DNA of 64,000 nucleotides from Acidobacteria bacterium Ga0077551 (GCA_001464545.1 LNFC01000017.1:1-64000), one strand, 5' to 3'. Numbered from the stretch's first letter, positions 18,635 through 26,682 are shown. The notes: generated by a model from the letters alone, not told the origin. A program made the numbers and translations.

Positions 18635-18962
18635 GATGGCCCCGTCGAGAAAAAGGTTTCGCAGATGAAACGGCAGCCAGGAAGGATGCTGTTCGTGCTC
18701 TGCGGACGTAGCCTCGCTCATTGACGGTTCTGCAAAGGTGCAGAGACGGATTGATGACAGTACCTGAGCGTTGCAAAAAAACGTCAGGGTCCGGAATACG
18801 GACATTTTTCTATAAGATTTGAATCGAATCCAATTGCGGCTGCCGGACGTCAATCCTCACTGGCAACGGTCTGGCTTGGGTCAATCACCGCCGTCGCCGC
18901 GCATGGCCGGCGGCAAGTTGAGCCGATAAGCCACCCGGCCTTTTGGATTGCGGGAGCGCTGA
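18635..18962. other. Gene-free stretch upstream of the TonB receptor
   Basis: These 328 bp lie between the TonB receptor start and the end of the PilZ gene. I see no convincing coding region. The part nearest the receptor should hold its promoter; a CTGTCAT-based element on the minus strand is listed separately. An A-rich/T-rich patch (about 18774-18812) is unusually low in GC for this genome. Nothing else is recognisable. Confidence 0.6.
18743..18760 (-). promoter_or_regulatory. Possible Pho box upstream of the TonB receptor
   Basis: Read on the minus strand the sequence is CTGTCAT-CAAT-CCGTCTC. The first half matches the PhoB half-site CTGTCAT exactly and the second matches 4 of the 6 fixed positions, with the usual 4-bp spacer. 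It lies about 110-125 bp upstream of the receptor ATG. PhoB control would suit the PhoD gene downstream, but one weak half-site makes this tentative. Confidence 0.35.
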
Positions 18963-19250
18963 CTACTCGAACTTGAATTCGACGCCGATCTCGAGGCCGC
19001 TTTCCCAGCGCTTCAGGCAGGTGCGCGGATACTTGAACTGCGGCAGGCGCAGCTCGAACTCGTCCGGCAGCAGCACGCCTTCCGGCACCGCGATGCGGGC
19101 CCCGCCCGGAGAGACATCCCGCACTTCCACTTCCTGCTTGCGGAACCATCCGAGTTTGATCAGCCCGCGCGCATCAACGCGCACACGCTGGCCGCGCCGG
19201 TTGAACTTGCCCACTTCAAGACGCTGGGTATGGATGGGCTGGCTGGACAT
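18963..19250 (-). CDS. Single-domain PilZ protein (c-di-GMP binding)
   Basis: A 95-residue protein that is essentially one PilZ domain. The c-di-GMP-binding signature is complete: RxxxR in NRRGQRVRV near residue 18 and the D/NxSxxG motif as DVSPGGARI near residue 44. Single-domain PilZ proteins act as c-di-GMP adaptors in motility, attachment or cell-cycle control. It starts at MSSQPIHTQ; the frame stays open for hundreds of codons further upstream but that region is antisense to the acyl-CoA hydrolase gene. Confidence 0.88.
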   Translation of the reverse strand: MSSQPIHTQRLEVGKFNRRGQRVRVDARGLIKLGWFRKQEVEVRDVSPGGARIAVPEGVLLPDEFELRLPQFKYPRTCLKRWESGLEIGVEFKFE

Positions 19251-19388
19251 GGCGGTTCCGGAGCTGGAGCAAGGGCAGGCTTCAGCGTGGTTATCGCACA
19301 AAGGTGTAAAGGCTTGGCGAAACCGCTTGTCACAAATTGGGAACCGGGCATTTACCATTCGGCTACTCTTTGAAGGACCAGAATCGCC

Positions 19389-20453
19389 ATGAGCGCAGAC
19401 GTATCGATCCGCCAGCAGGGCGGCCTCGGCCGCATCACGCTCACCCGCCCCTCGGCCCTGCACGCCCTCAACACGCCGATGTGCGCCGCCATTCTGGAAG
19501 CCGTCACAGGCTGGGCCGATGACCCGTCCATCCAGCTGATCTGGATCGACCATCAGGAGGGCACCCGCGGCTTCTGCGCCGGCGGCGACATCCGCATGCT
19601 GGCGACAAGCGGCGCAGGGGACGCGTCCGAAGCGCGCGATTTCTTCCGCACCGAATACCGTATGAACGCCGCCCTTGAGGCCTTCCCGAAACCCATCCTC
19701 GCCCTGATCGACGGCGTCACCATGGGCGGCGGCGTCGGTCTCTCCGTCCACGGATCGCACCGCGTCGCCACCGAGCGCACCGTCTTCGCCATGCCGGAAA
19801 CCGGCATCGGCCTCTTCCCGGATGTCGGCGGCGGCTGGTTCCTGCCGCGCCTCGGCGGCGAAACCGGCACTTGGCTGGCGCTCACCGGCGCCCGGCTGAA
19901 GGGCGCAGACGTCGCCGCCGCCCGCGTCGCCACCCACTACATGCCGTCCGAACTGATCCCCGCACTCGCCAAACAGCTCGAGGCCGCCGACTTCTCCGCC
20001 GGCGCCGCCGAACTCCTGAACGAGATCCTCGCCCGCTTCACCCACGCCGTGCCCGCCGGCAGCTTCGAAGCCCACCGCGCCACCATCGACCGCTGCTTCG
20101 CATTCGCCCGCGCCGAATACATCCTCGCTGCCCTCGATGCCGATGCCGGCGACTGGGCCCGCACCGAAGCCGCCACGCTGCGCGCCAAGAGCCCTGAGAC
20201 CGTGAAGGTCGCCCTGCGCCAGCTGCGCGAAGGCCGCGCCGCTGAGACCTTCGAAGACAACATGCGCATGGAATTCCGCATCGGCTGGCGCAAGGTCCAG
20301 AGCGTCGACTTCCTCGAAGGCGTGCGCGCCGTCATCATCGACAAGGACAACGCCCCCGTCTGGACGCCCGCCCGGCTGGAAGATGTCACCGAGGCCGATG
20401 TCGACCGCTACTTTGCCCCGCTCGGCGCAGACGAATTGACCTTCGCCCCCTGA
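19389..20453 (+). CDS. 3-hydroxyisobutyryl-CoA hydrolase (enoyl-CoA hydratase superfamily)
   Basis: A 354-residue crotonase-fold enzyme. Oxyanion-hole segments are GTRGFCAGGDIRML (about 56-69) and DGVTMGGGVGLSVHG (about 109-123); the acidic MPETGIGLFPDVGGGWFLPRL marks the HIBYL-CoA hydrolase branch, as does the C-terminal EDNMRMEFRIGWRKV. It would release 3-hydroxyisobutyrate from its CoA ester in valine catabolism. An isobutyryl-CoA dehydrogenase-like gene and a 3-hydroxyisobutyrate dehydrogenase-like gene occur elsewhere in the window, not clustered with it. Confidence 0.9.
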   Translation: MSADVSIRQQGGLGRITLTRPSALHALNTPMCAAILEAVTGWADDPSIQLIWIDHQEGTRGFCAGGDIRMLATSGAGDASEARDFFRTEYRMNAALEAFPKPILALIDGVTMGGGVGLSVHGSHRVATERTVFAMPETGIGLFPDVGGGWFLPRLGGETGTWLALTGARLKGADVAAARVATHYMPSELIPALAKQLEAADFSAGAAELLNEILARFTHAVPAGSFEAHRATIDRCFAFARAEYILAALDADAGDWARTEAATLRAKSPETVKVALRQLREGRAAETFEDNMRMEFRIGWRKVQSVDFLEGVRAVIIDKDNAPVWTPARLEDVTEADVDRYFAPLGADELTFAP

Positions 20454-20522
20454 CGCCGGCACTGGACAGGCGCCGGGCAGGGCGCCGATACATGGTCCAA
20501 TCAGCAACGGGGATGAGGGTGA

Positions 20523-21197
20523 ATGCGCGGCGAAGTCCTGAAGCCAGACGATGCGACCGGCCCCGGCCTGATCCTCGGCGAGGACGGCAAGCGCTACCAT
20601 TTCACCTCCGCCCGGGTGCACAAGGGCGCGGCCCTGGGGTCTGGAAGTCCCGTAGACTTCATTGCCCTCGGCGAAGACGCGCGCGACATCTATCCTTTGG
20701 GCCGGACGCCGTCTCCAGTGGTCAATACCAGTATTGACGCGGCGTATGCTCCGGCTGTTGCCGCGAAATCTGAAGGAATGCTCAAGTATTTCTTCCGGGC
20801 ACTTTCGCGGAACTACTTCAAGTTCAGTGGACGTGCACGCCGCGCCGAGTACTGGGGCTATCTGCTGTTCTTTGTGATCACGCTGGTCGTGCTGTTCGTT
20901 GTCGATGCTGTAATATCCGCCGCCTTCTTTGGCGTGGATACACATGGAAATCCAAACTTTTTCCCGATTCTGACCATTCTGTTCTATATATACAATGTAA
21001 TTCCCGGCATCGCCCTGACAGTCCGGCGTCTGCATGACCAGGACATGTCGGGTTGGCTCTACTTGATCAATTTCATTCCTTATCTTGGCGGCCTGATCAT
21101 CTTTATTCTGATGTTCTTCGATTCCCGCACGGCGCCCAACAAACACGGGGCATCCCCCAAGTATGGCGCCGCGCAGACTGTTGATGTGTTTGCCTGA
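20523..21197 (+). CDS. DUF805 membrane protein with N-terminal OB/cold-shock-like segment
   Basis: A 224-residue protein. Residues 1-60 (MRGEVLKPDDATGPGLI, DGKRYHFTSARV) look like the small beta-barrel/cold-shock-type domain often fused to DUF805 in alphaproteobacteria. From about residue 85 the DUF805 region begins (FKFSGRARRAEYWGYLLFF) with about four TM helices and the conserved LTVRRLHDQDMSGW motif, ending FFDSRTAPNKHG. Function is unknown. It follows the hydrolase gene by 69 bp. Confidence 0.85.
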   Translation: MRGEVLKPDDATGPGLILGEDGKRYHFTSARVHKGAALGSGSPVDFIALGEDARDIYPLGRTPSPVVNTSIDAAYAPAVAAKSEGMLKYFFRALSRNYFKFSGRARRAEYWGYLLFFVITLVVLFVVDAVISAAFFGVDTHGNPNFFPILTILFYIYNVIPGIALTVRRLHDQDMSGWLYLINFIPYLGGLIIFILMFFDSRTAPNKHGASPKYGAAQTVDVFA

Positions 21198-21206
21198 AGC
21201 GCCCTT

Positions 21207-21334
21207 CGTTACGCCTCAGTAACGGTTAATGAAAACGCGGCGTTATTAACGCTCAACTTGAGCAGAGCGAACGTGCTTATCAAAATATTAGTGCTCATGA
21301 TGTAACTCTACTCAAACTACAACAAAAGTTGAGT
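21207..21334 (+). promoter_or_regulatory. Promoter region of the LdtR-like gene with three inverted repeats
   Basis: Three dyads lie between the DUF805 stop and the LdtR-like ATG: CGTTAC-gcctca-GTAACG (21207-21224), GCTCAA-c-TTGAGC (21251-21263) and ACTCAA-N13-TTGAGT (21310-21334), the last ending 10 bp before the ATG. The second and third share a CTCAA/TTGAG core and are good candidates for autoregulatory operators of the MarR-type protein. The region also has TTAA-rich sequence (21226-21250). Function is inferred. Confidence 0.5.
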
Positions 21335-21344
21335 GGTGGTTACA

Positions 21345-21839
21345 ATGATGATGATCGAAACGCAGGACACTGCGAATACTTCTATCGGCGAGTCTTTCCT
21401 GAAGTCTCTGTCGTTGCTTGAGCAGGCGCACCGCCGTCTGCATGATGTCGTCAAGGACGACCTTGAGCGTGGCGGCGAGCGTTCGCTGACCGGCGTCCAG
21501 GCTCTCCTCCTGTACGAGATCGGCGAAGGCGAGGCCCCGGCCTCAGTCCTGCGCGCCCGCGGCGCCTTTGCCGGCACCAGCCTGTCCTACAACGTCAAGA
21601 AACTGCAGGAAGGCGGCTACCTGATCCAGACGCGTTCGGAAGACGACAAGCGCACCGTGACGCTCCGTCTCACCGATCGCGGCAAGAAGGTCCGCGTCCG
21701 CGTGGCGAAACTGTTTGAGAAGCAGGCAACTGCCCTCGAGCCGACCGCCAGCGTCCGCGCCGATGATCTCTCGCAGCTCAACAAGACGATCTCGCGTCTC
21801 GAGCGCTTCTGGTCCGACCAGATCCGTTATCGTCTGTAG
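21345..21839 (+). CDS. LdtR-like MarR family transcriptional regulator
   Basis: A 164-residue winged-helix protein that matches the LdtR subgroup of alphaproteobacterial MarR regulators: FLKSLSLLEQAHRRLHDVVKDDLER at the N-terminus, VQALLLYEIGEGEAPASVLRARGAFAGTSLSYNVKKL as HTH region, and RSEDDKRTVTLRLTDRGKKV as wing. LdtR in relatives controls an L,D-transpeptidase and envelope stress genes. Three ATG codons in a row start the frame; a GTG 12 bp earlier is possible. It is flanked upstream by CTCAA/TTGAG dyads. Confidence 0.8.
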   Translation: MMMIETQDTANTSIGESFLKSLSLLEQAHRRLHDVVKDDLERGGERSLTGVQALLLYEIGEGEAPASVLRARGAFAGTSLSYNVKKLQEGGYLIQTRSEDDKRTVTLRLTDRGKKVRVRVAKLFEKQATALEPTASVRADDLSQLNKTISRLERFWSDQIRYRL

Positions 21840-21844
21840 AATCT

Positions 21845-21885
21845 GTCATCCCGGGCAAAGCGCGAAGCGCGATTGACCCGGGACC
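21845..21885. repeat. REP-like palindromic element (GTCATCCCGGG type)
   Basis: Starts GTCATCCCGGG and ends CCCGGGACC. The outer CCCGGG arms (21850-21855, 21877-21882) enclose an inner GCGC-gaa-GCGC hairpin. A related element with the same GTCATCCCGG start lies at 23081. Both are intergenic, as expected for REP/small palindromic repeats. It follows the LdtR-like stop directly and may also shape the transcript end. Confidence 0.65.
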
Positions 21886-21915
21886 TTCTTTCCCTTTGAA
21901 CTGCAGCAGAGGTAA

Positions 21916-21938
21916 GCCCCCGGCGATGAACCGGGGGC
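21916..21938 (+). terminator. GC-rich hairpin, likely transcript end of the LdtR-like gene
   Basis: The perfect stem GCCCCCGG-cgatgaa-CCGGGGGC (8 bp, 7-nt loop) lies about 77 bp after the LdtR-like stop and 32 bp before the end of the convergent DUF2141 gene. No strong T-run follows, so its termination strength is uncertain. Confidence 0.55.
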
Positions 21939-21969
21939 CTCCTTCGCTCCGTCTACGGATCTATCCGGC

Positions 21970-22348
21970 TCACTCCGGATAGATCACTTTCAGGGTTGTG
22001 GCCGTGCCAGAGGCGGGAAGCGTCAGGCTCGCCTCGGCGAAAGTCGGCGCGGCGCGTATCGCTTCGCCGTTGATCATTGCCCAGCCATCGGCGGGTGGGC
22101 CCGCTTCGCTCATGTCGAACTGGCCGTTGCCATTGAAGTCATGCCAGATCGAGATCGCGTAAGCGCCTTCAGGCAGCTCCCGCGATGCCGCCATTCTGCA
22201 GGAACTGTGCTTCGGTCTGCACGCCGACATACAGCGAGCCACCGCGCGCCTCGATGCCTTCAACGTTGATGGTCAGGGGTGCAGCAGCGGCAGCGCCGGC
22301 AGCTGCGATAGCGGCGGCAGCGGCAATCAGGGTCTTGATCGGGGTCAT
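21970..22348 (-). pseudogene. DUF2141 family periplasmic protein, disrupted by a frameshift/deletion
   Basis: The 5' part encodes MTPIKTLIAAAAAIAAAG with signal peptide, then the DUF2141 N-terminus (GIEARGGSLYVGVQTEAQFL). After FLQNGGIAG the frame stops at a TGA (about 22187). The remainder, SRELPEGAYAISIWHDFNGNGQFD to the natural end TTLKVIYPE, lies in the next frame. The two parts join with fewer residues than the family has here, so a small deletion is more likely than a single-base error. DUF2141 proteins are small secreted proteins of unknown function. It is divergent from the DUF1543 gene and shares its regulatory region. Confidence 0.8.
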
Positions 22349-22377
22349 CTGTCGTCTCCTTGTTGATTTCGACAAGC

Positions 22378-22431
22378 ACTTTGTAATTCAAAGTGAATGT
22401 GCCTGTCAACAAACAACTTTGAAAATCAAAG
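22378..22431. promoter_or_regulatory. Two near-identical palindromes ACTTTG-N5-CAAAG in a divergent promoter
   Basis: ACTTTG-taatt-CAAAGT (22378-22394) and ACTTTG-aaaat-CAAAGc (22416-22432) share the same arms and the same 5-bp AT spacer, and their starts are 38 bp apart. They lie between the DUF2141 start (22348, minus) and the DUF1543 start (22499, plus). Duplicated dyads of this size are what a dimeric HTH repressor or activator would bind. The regulator is not identifiable from the window. Confidence 0.65.
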
Positions 22432-22498
22432 CTAGATGCGTTCGTCTTGCTTGGGGCAGGGGCCCCGGCCAAACTGCCTGTGAGTCAGGAGTCGGCCC

Positions 22499-23008
22499 AT
22501 GAAACTCTTCGCGGTCTTCGTCGGCGGCAATCACCCGCGCGCCAATATCGAGCTGCACGACCTGCGCTTCGTGACCGGCAAGACCATCCTGGACACGGTC
22601 CCGCAGCTGCGCGCCGCCTGGTGGGGCACGCCGGCTTCGCTGCATATTGATGGCTACGCCGAGCTGACCCATGCCGAAGGCCGCCGCATCGAGATCGCGC
22701 CGGGTCCGCCACCCGCAAATCCGGGCGCGTCCCTCTGGTTCATCAATGTCGGCGGCTACACGCCGGAACTGTTCGGCGAGCAGCACCATTATCTGTTCAT
22801 GGTCGGCGGCGGCAAACCTGAAATCTGGACCCGCGCCCGCGCCCTCTCGCCGGACTGGACCAGCCGACACAAGGACAACCTCGCCACCGTCGATGATGTG
22901 CTGGAAGTCAACACCCTTCTGGGTACGGACGGTTTCCACATCCGCATCGGCCCCGCCGAGCCTGGCGCCCCCGGCCCGAAAATCGTCTCAGACTATATCA
23001 AGCTCTGA
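22499..23008 (+). CDS. DUF1543 domain protein
   Basis: A 169-residue soluble protein of the DUF1543 family, recognisable from MKLFAVFVGGNHPRANIELHDLRFVTG at the start, the GYTPELFGEQHHYLFMVGGGK segment and the HKDNLATVDDVLEVNTLL region. Function is unknown. AGGAG lies about 8 bp before the ATG. It is divergent from the disrupted DUF2141 gene and followed by a gene-free stretch. Confidence 0.85.
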   Translation: MKLFAVFVGGNHPRANIELHDLRFVTGKTILDTVPQLRAAWWGTPASLHIDGYAELTHAEGRRIEIAPGPPPANPGASLWFINVGGYTPELFGEQHHYLFMVGGGKPEIWTRARALSPDWTSRHKDNLATVDDVLEVNTLLGTDGFHIRIGPAEPGAPGPKIVSDYIKL

Positions 23009-23595
23009 TCCGTCGCGATTTCGTTGCGCAGGTTTTCACTTGCGCCTGCTTCCACCCCCGGGAACCAACGTCAGTTTGTCGTCATCCCGGAATTTGCGCC
23101 GCAAATGTCCGGGACCCAGACTTCCTTGTTTCACAACGCTTCCTGCGTCCCCGTCTTTGCGTCCGGCGGAACCGGGATGACGCTCCACTCAAGTTTTTCC
23201 CTGAAACGAATCCGGCAGCATCCCGTACCGCGTTATCCTCGCGGCCTCACCCGGTCACGCCATCTCTTTCCGACCCGCCTGCATCACGCCGGGACGCGGA
23301 ACAAATCGATACGGAGTGAGAAAAAATGAGAATCAATGAGAACGAACTGAGAGAGAGAATCGACACAAGACAAGCACCGGATGAGACAGGCTGAGGCCGC
23401 TTGAACGCGGCGGAGACAGAACTTGCGCCTACAAGAAACCGCCCATCCGAAACATAAACCCCAGCCCTTCCAGAGCGTTGCAAATTACGCCCCCACTTCC
23501 CGCGCACGCCCGAGCTGACCCTCCCGGCCGGAAAAACCGAAATGCAACCAGAATCCCACTTTTTCACACCCCGTCGCCACCTTAAGGTGATCGCC
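23009..23595. other. Gene-free stretch with a palindromic repeat
   Basis: About 590 bp with no convincing coding sequence on either strand; the open frames here lack family features and ribosome sites. It contains the palindromic element at 23081-23181. The part from about 23300 to 23400 is rich in GAGA/AATGAGAA purine tracts on the plus strand, unlike the rest of the genome. No function is apparent. Confidence 0.6.
23081..23181. repeat. Palindromic repeat element bounded by GTCATCCCGG / CCGGGATGAC
   Basis: The 101-bp segment starts with GTCATCCCGG and ends with its exact reverse complement CCGGGATGAC. Inside the left half is a second palindrome, ATTTGCG-c-CGCAAAT, flanked by CCGG. The GTCATCCCGG start also begins the element at 21845. 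It resembles a REP pair or small MITE-like element with 10-bp terminal inverted repeats. No ORF and no clear target-site duplication are seen. Confidence 0.6.
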
Positions 23596-24204
23596 ATGCG
23601 GGGGGCTCTTCACTCAACTCTTCATGGCCGCGACGCTGGCCGGCGCCGCCAGCGCGGCGCCCTCTATGCCGAATATCGCCTGACGGACGCCAGGACGGTC
23701 ACCGCCAAATCCGAATCCGTTACCTATCCAGACTATGAAGACTTTGACCGCGACGCCTTCCGCCTGACGCTCCGCCGGAAACTTTTCACCCACAAGAACT
23801 GGACCGCCGGCGCCGAGGCCGGCCCGATCTATGGCAGCACGGTCACCGGCCTGTCCGGCTGCGAAGGCTTCGGCTTCGAAACACGCGGCGGACACGGCTA
23901 TTCCGGCGTGCGCAAGACAGGCCGCAAATTCTACGCTTTCGCGGACGCCGCCTATATCAGCCAGGAAGACGGCTGCGAACGCGTCCGCGCCGAACTCGGA
24001 TACAGCTCGGATATCACCGAACGCGTCTTTCTCACCCAGCAGCTGTGGGTCGAAGAGGGCAACCAGAGCGCCAGCTCGATCAAGATCGAAAACCAGCTCG
24101 GCATGCACTTCGACAAGGTCGACGTCTCGCTGGGCTACCGCGAGGAACTCGGCGGCCAGTTCGACGAACACGCAGTGCTCATCGCCGTCGTCGCCCGCCG
24201 TTAG
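23596..24204 (+). CDS. Putative outer-membrane beta-barrel protein, unknown family
   Basis: The 202-residue frame has alternating polar/aromatic strands (ALYAEYRLTDARTVT, RKFYAFADAAYISQE, VDVSLGYREELGGQF) that suggest a small beta-barrel or periplasmic beta protein. No named family is recognised. The N-terminus is odd: residues 1-22 as read are Arg/His-rich, while the adjacent frame over 23597-23660 encodes LFTQLFMAATLAGAASA, a good signal peptide. A six-G run at 23600-23605 plus a missing base near 23660 would convert one to the other, so two compensating indels or errors are likely. Confidence 0.55.
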   Translation: MRGALHSTLHGRDAGRRRQRGALYAEYRLTDARTVTAKSESVTYPDYEDFDRDAFRLTLRRKLFTHKNWTAGAEAGPIYGSTVTGLSGCEGFGFETRGGHGYSGVRKTGRKFYAFADAAYISQEDGCERVRAELGYSSDITERVFLTQQLWVEEGNQSASSIKIENQLGMHFDKVDVSLGYREELGGQFDEHAVLIAVVARR

Positions 24205-24208
24205 CGCG

Positions 24209-24727
24209 TCACTCGGCCGGCGCTTCCGGCGCGGTGTAGCCGGTCTGAACCATCAGGTAAGCGATCACCGCCAGCCGGTCTTCCGGTTTGCGGACACCTG
24301 AAAAGCTCATCCGGTTTCCCGGCACGAAGGAGCGCGGATTGGCAAGCCAATTGTCAAGCTGTTCCGGCGTCCAGGTAAACGTCTCGGCCTTCAGCGCCGG
24401 CGAATAATCGAAGCCCGGCTCGGAGGCGACCTGCCGTCCGAACAGCCCGTGCAAGTTCGGCCCAACAAGGTTGCCGGCGCCTTCAGCCGTCAGGTGGCAG
24501 GACTGGCAAAGCTTCCAGGTCCGGTTCCCGGCCGCATAGCTCGCCGTATTGTAAGGCGCCGGAAGCGAGGCGAACTCGAGGCTCGGTTCAGCCGGCGCGG
24601 CGGCAGGCGCTGCAATGACCGGAGCGGTCACCGGCGCGGCGGCGGGCGCTGGCGGGGCCGGTTCATTGGCGCCGCCGCAAGCAGCAAGAACTGAAAGGGA
24701 CAGGATGGCGGAAACAAAAAAGCGCAT
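24209..24727 (-). CDS. Class I cytochrome c, lipoprotein-anchored
   Basis: A 172-residue secreted cytochrome. The leader MRFFVSAILSLSVLAACGG has a lipobox with Cys at residue 17. A Pro/Ala-rich linker (about 20-50) leads to one haem domain with CQSCH, GPNLHGLFGRQ and the distal Met in NRMSFSGV, the layout of cytochrome c2/c552 membrane-anchored forms. It would carry electrons in the periplasm. It is divergent from mutL. The start was chosen at the signal peptide; the frame opens 24 codons earlier. Confidence 0.9.
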   Translation of the reverse strand: MRFFVSAILSLSVLAACGGANEPAPPAPAAAPVTAPVIAAPAAAPAEPSLEFASLPAPYNTASYAAGNRTWKLCQSCHLTAEGAGNLVGPNLHGLFGRQVASEPGFDYSPALKAETFTWTPEQLDNWLANPRSFVPGNRMSFSGVRKPEDRLAVIAYLMVQTGYTAPEAPAE

Positions 24728-24843
24728 GTCGGCAAGGCCTTGAGTGAGGAGCAATGATGCAGTTTCACCGGGAAGCGCGCAAAACTCAACCACCCACATC
24801 CGCGCAGGACAGGCGCTGGCTGGCCCGCTAGAATGTCTGGCTG

Positions 24844-26682
24844 ATGGCTGATTCTGCGCGCCCCCGTCCCGTGATCCTCCGGCTGCCGCCGGAGGTGGTC
24901 AACCGCATCGCGGCGGGCGAAGTCGTCGAACGGCCTGCGGCGGCGGTGAAGGAGCTTGTGGAAAACGCGCTCGATGCCGGCGCCCGGAACATTGCCATCG
25001 CCATCGAGGACGGCGGCCTGAAGCGGATCACCCTCGAGGATGATGGCTGCGGCCTGACGGCGGACGAACTTTCCCTGGCGCTGGAACGGCATGCCACCTC
25101 GAAGCTCGTTCCCGATATCGAAGGCCGCGTCGATCTCCTGAACATCCACACCATGGGTTTTCGCGGCGAAGCCTTGCCGTCGATTGCCTCGGTCAGCCGG
25201 ATGCGGATCGTCAGCCGTGCTGCGGGTGAAGCGGCAGCGGAAATATATTCCGAGGCCGGACGGATCGAGGGCCCCAGACCGGCGGCCTTTACCGGGCGGG
25301 GCGAGACGGGAACCCGTCTCGACGTGGCGGATCTGTTCCATGCGACACCGGCGCGCCTGAAATTCATGCGCGGCGAGCGCGCCGAAGCCATGGCGGTCAC
25401 CGATGTGGTCAAACGTCTCGCGATGGCCAATCCGGCGGTCGGGTTCACGCTGGAAAACAATGGCCGCAATGTCCTGCGCTACGGCGCCGAGCGCGATGAC
25501 GAAGCCGGCCGCCTCTCGCGGCTCGGCGCGATCATGGGGCGGGAGTTCAGCGACAACGCCATCGCGATCGAGGCAGAACGCGACGGCGCGCGTCTCTCCG
25601 GTTTCGCAGGCCTGCCCACGCTCAATCGCGGCAATGCGCAGATGCAATACCTGTTCGTGAACGGACGGCCGGTGAAGGACCGGATGCTGACGGGCGTGGT
25701 GCGCGCCGCCTATCAGGACTTCCTCGCGCGCGATCGCCACCCGATGCTGGCGCTATTCGTGGAGCTGGCAGCCGAAGAGGTGGACGTCAACGTTCACCCC
25801 GCGAAGACCGAAGTGCGCTTCCGCGATGCCGCCAGCATTCGCGGCCTGATGATCGGCGCGCTTCGCCACAGTCTTGCGGGCGCAGGCCACCGCGCCTCGA
25901 CGACGGTGGCAGGATTTGCGCTCGGAAAGGCGCAGCCCGAAGCGTCGCAGGTGGGCTTGCTCTGGCAGGCGCCTTATGCGCCCGCGCACCGGTCGGTGAG
26001 CCTGCCGCGCGGCGTGTTCGAGGCGCAGCGGGAACCGTTCGTGCCCGATACAGCGCCTTCGGCCTGTGTCGAGGCGGACGTGCTGCCGGCGCATTCCGGC
26101 GAATTTCCGCTCGGCGCCGCCCGGGCGCAGCTGCACGAGACCTATATCATTGCTCAGACGGCGGACGGTATCGTCATCGTCGATCAGCATGCCGCGCATG
26201 AGCGGCTCGTCTACGAGGCCATGAAGCGGCAGATGGAAGAAGGCGGCGTACGGCGCCAGGCGCTGCTGATCCCGGACATCATCGAGCTCAGCGAAGACGA
26301 AGCCGGCCGCATTCTGGAGCGGGCGGACGATCTCGGCGCGCTGGGGCTCGAAGTCGAAGCCTTCGGCCCGGGCGCCATCTGTGTGCGGGCGACCCCGGCG
26401 CTCTTCGGCGAGATGGACACGGCCGGGCTGCTGCGCGATCTGGCGGATGATTTTGCCGAGTACGGCTCCGGCCTGGTGCTGAAGGAGCGGTTCGAGGAAG
26501 TGATGGGCAACATGGCATGCCGGTCTTCGGTGCGCGCGGGCCGTCGCCTCAATGGTGAGGAGATGAACGCACTGCTGCGCCAGATGGAGGCGACGCCGCA
26601 TTCCGGCCAGTGCAACCACGGCCGCCCGACTTATGTCGAACTCAAGCTCGCCGATATCGAGAAGCTGTTCGGGCGCCGGTGA
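24844..26682 (+). CDS. mutL: DNA mismatch repair protein MutL
   Basis: A 612-residue protein. GHKL ATPase motifs are complete: [11 protein letters not shown] (about 38-48), DDGCGL, HATSKL and [13 protein letters not shown]. The C-terminal half carries the nicking-endonuclease motif [12 protein letters not shown], together with ACR and CNHGRPT, so this is an endonuclease-type MutL rather than the E. coli type. It acts with MutS in mismatch repair. Its stop codon overlaps the start of the beta-lactamase-family gene by one base. Confidence 0.96.
   Translation: MADSARPRPVILRLPPEVVNRIAAGEVVERPAAAVKELVENALDAGARNIAIAIEDGGLKRITLEDDGCGLTADELSLALERHATSKLVPDIEGRVDLLNIHTMGFRGEALPSIASVSRMRIVSRAAGEAAAEIYSEAGRIEGPRPAAFTGRGETGTRLDVADLFHATPARLKFMRGERAEAMAVTDVVKRLAMANPAVGFTLENNGRNVLRYGAERDDEAGRLSRLGAIMGREFSDNAIAIEAERDGARLSGFAGLPTLNRGNAQMQYLFVNGRPVKDRMLTGVVRAAYQDFLARDRHPMLALFVELAAEEVDVNVHPAKTEVRFRDAASIRGLMIGALRHSLAGAGHRASTTVAGFALGKAQPEASQVGLLWQAPYAPAHRSVSLPRGVFEAQREPFVPDTAPSACVEADVLPAHSGEFPLGAARAQLHETYIIAQTADGIVIVDQHAAHERLVYEAMKRQMEEGGVRRQALLIPDIIELSEDEAGRILERADDLGALGLEVEAFGPGAICVRATPALFGEMDTAGLLRDLADDFAEYGSGLVLKERFEEVMGNMACRSSVRAGRRLNGEEMNALLRQMEATPHSGQCNHGRPTYVELKLADIEKLFGRR

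Noticed and set aside
16301-18724. Open frame of about 800 codons on the plus strand opposite the TonB receptor
   Set aside because: It is the antisense of a clear TonB receptor in a GC-rich genome. Its product has no domain features, is rich in Asp/Arg/Val from reverse-frame codon bias, and has no ribosome site.
19251-21146. Long minus-strand extension of the PilZ frame
   Set aside because: The region is antisense to the acyl-CoA hydrolase and DUF805 genes. Only the last 95 codons (PilZ) have homology and a sensible start.
23300-23420. Purine-rich GAGA/AATGAGAA stretch as a possible regulatory RNA
   Set aside because: No promoter, hairpin or terminator pattern could be supported, so it was only mentioned as part of the gene-free stretch.
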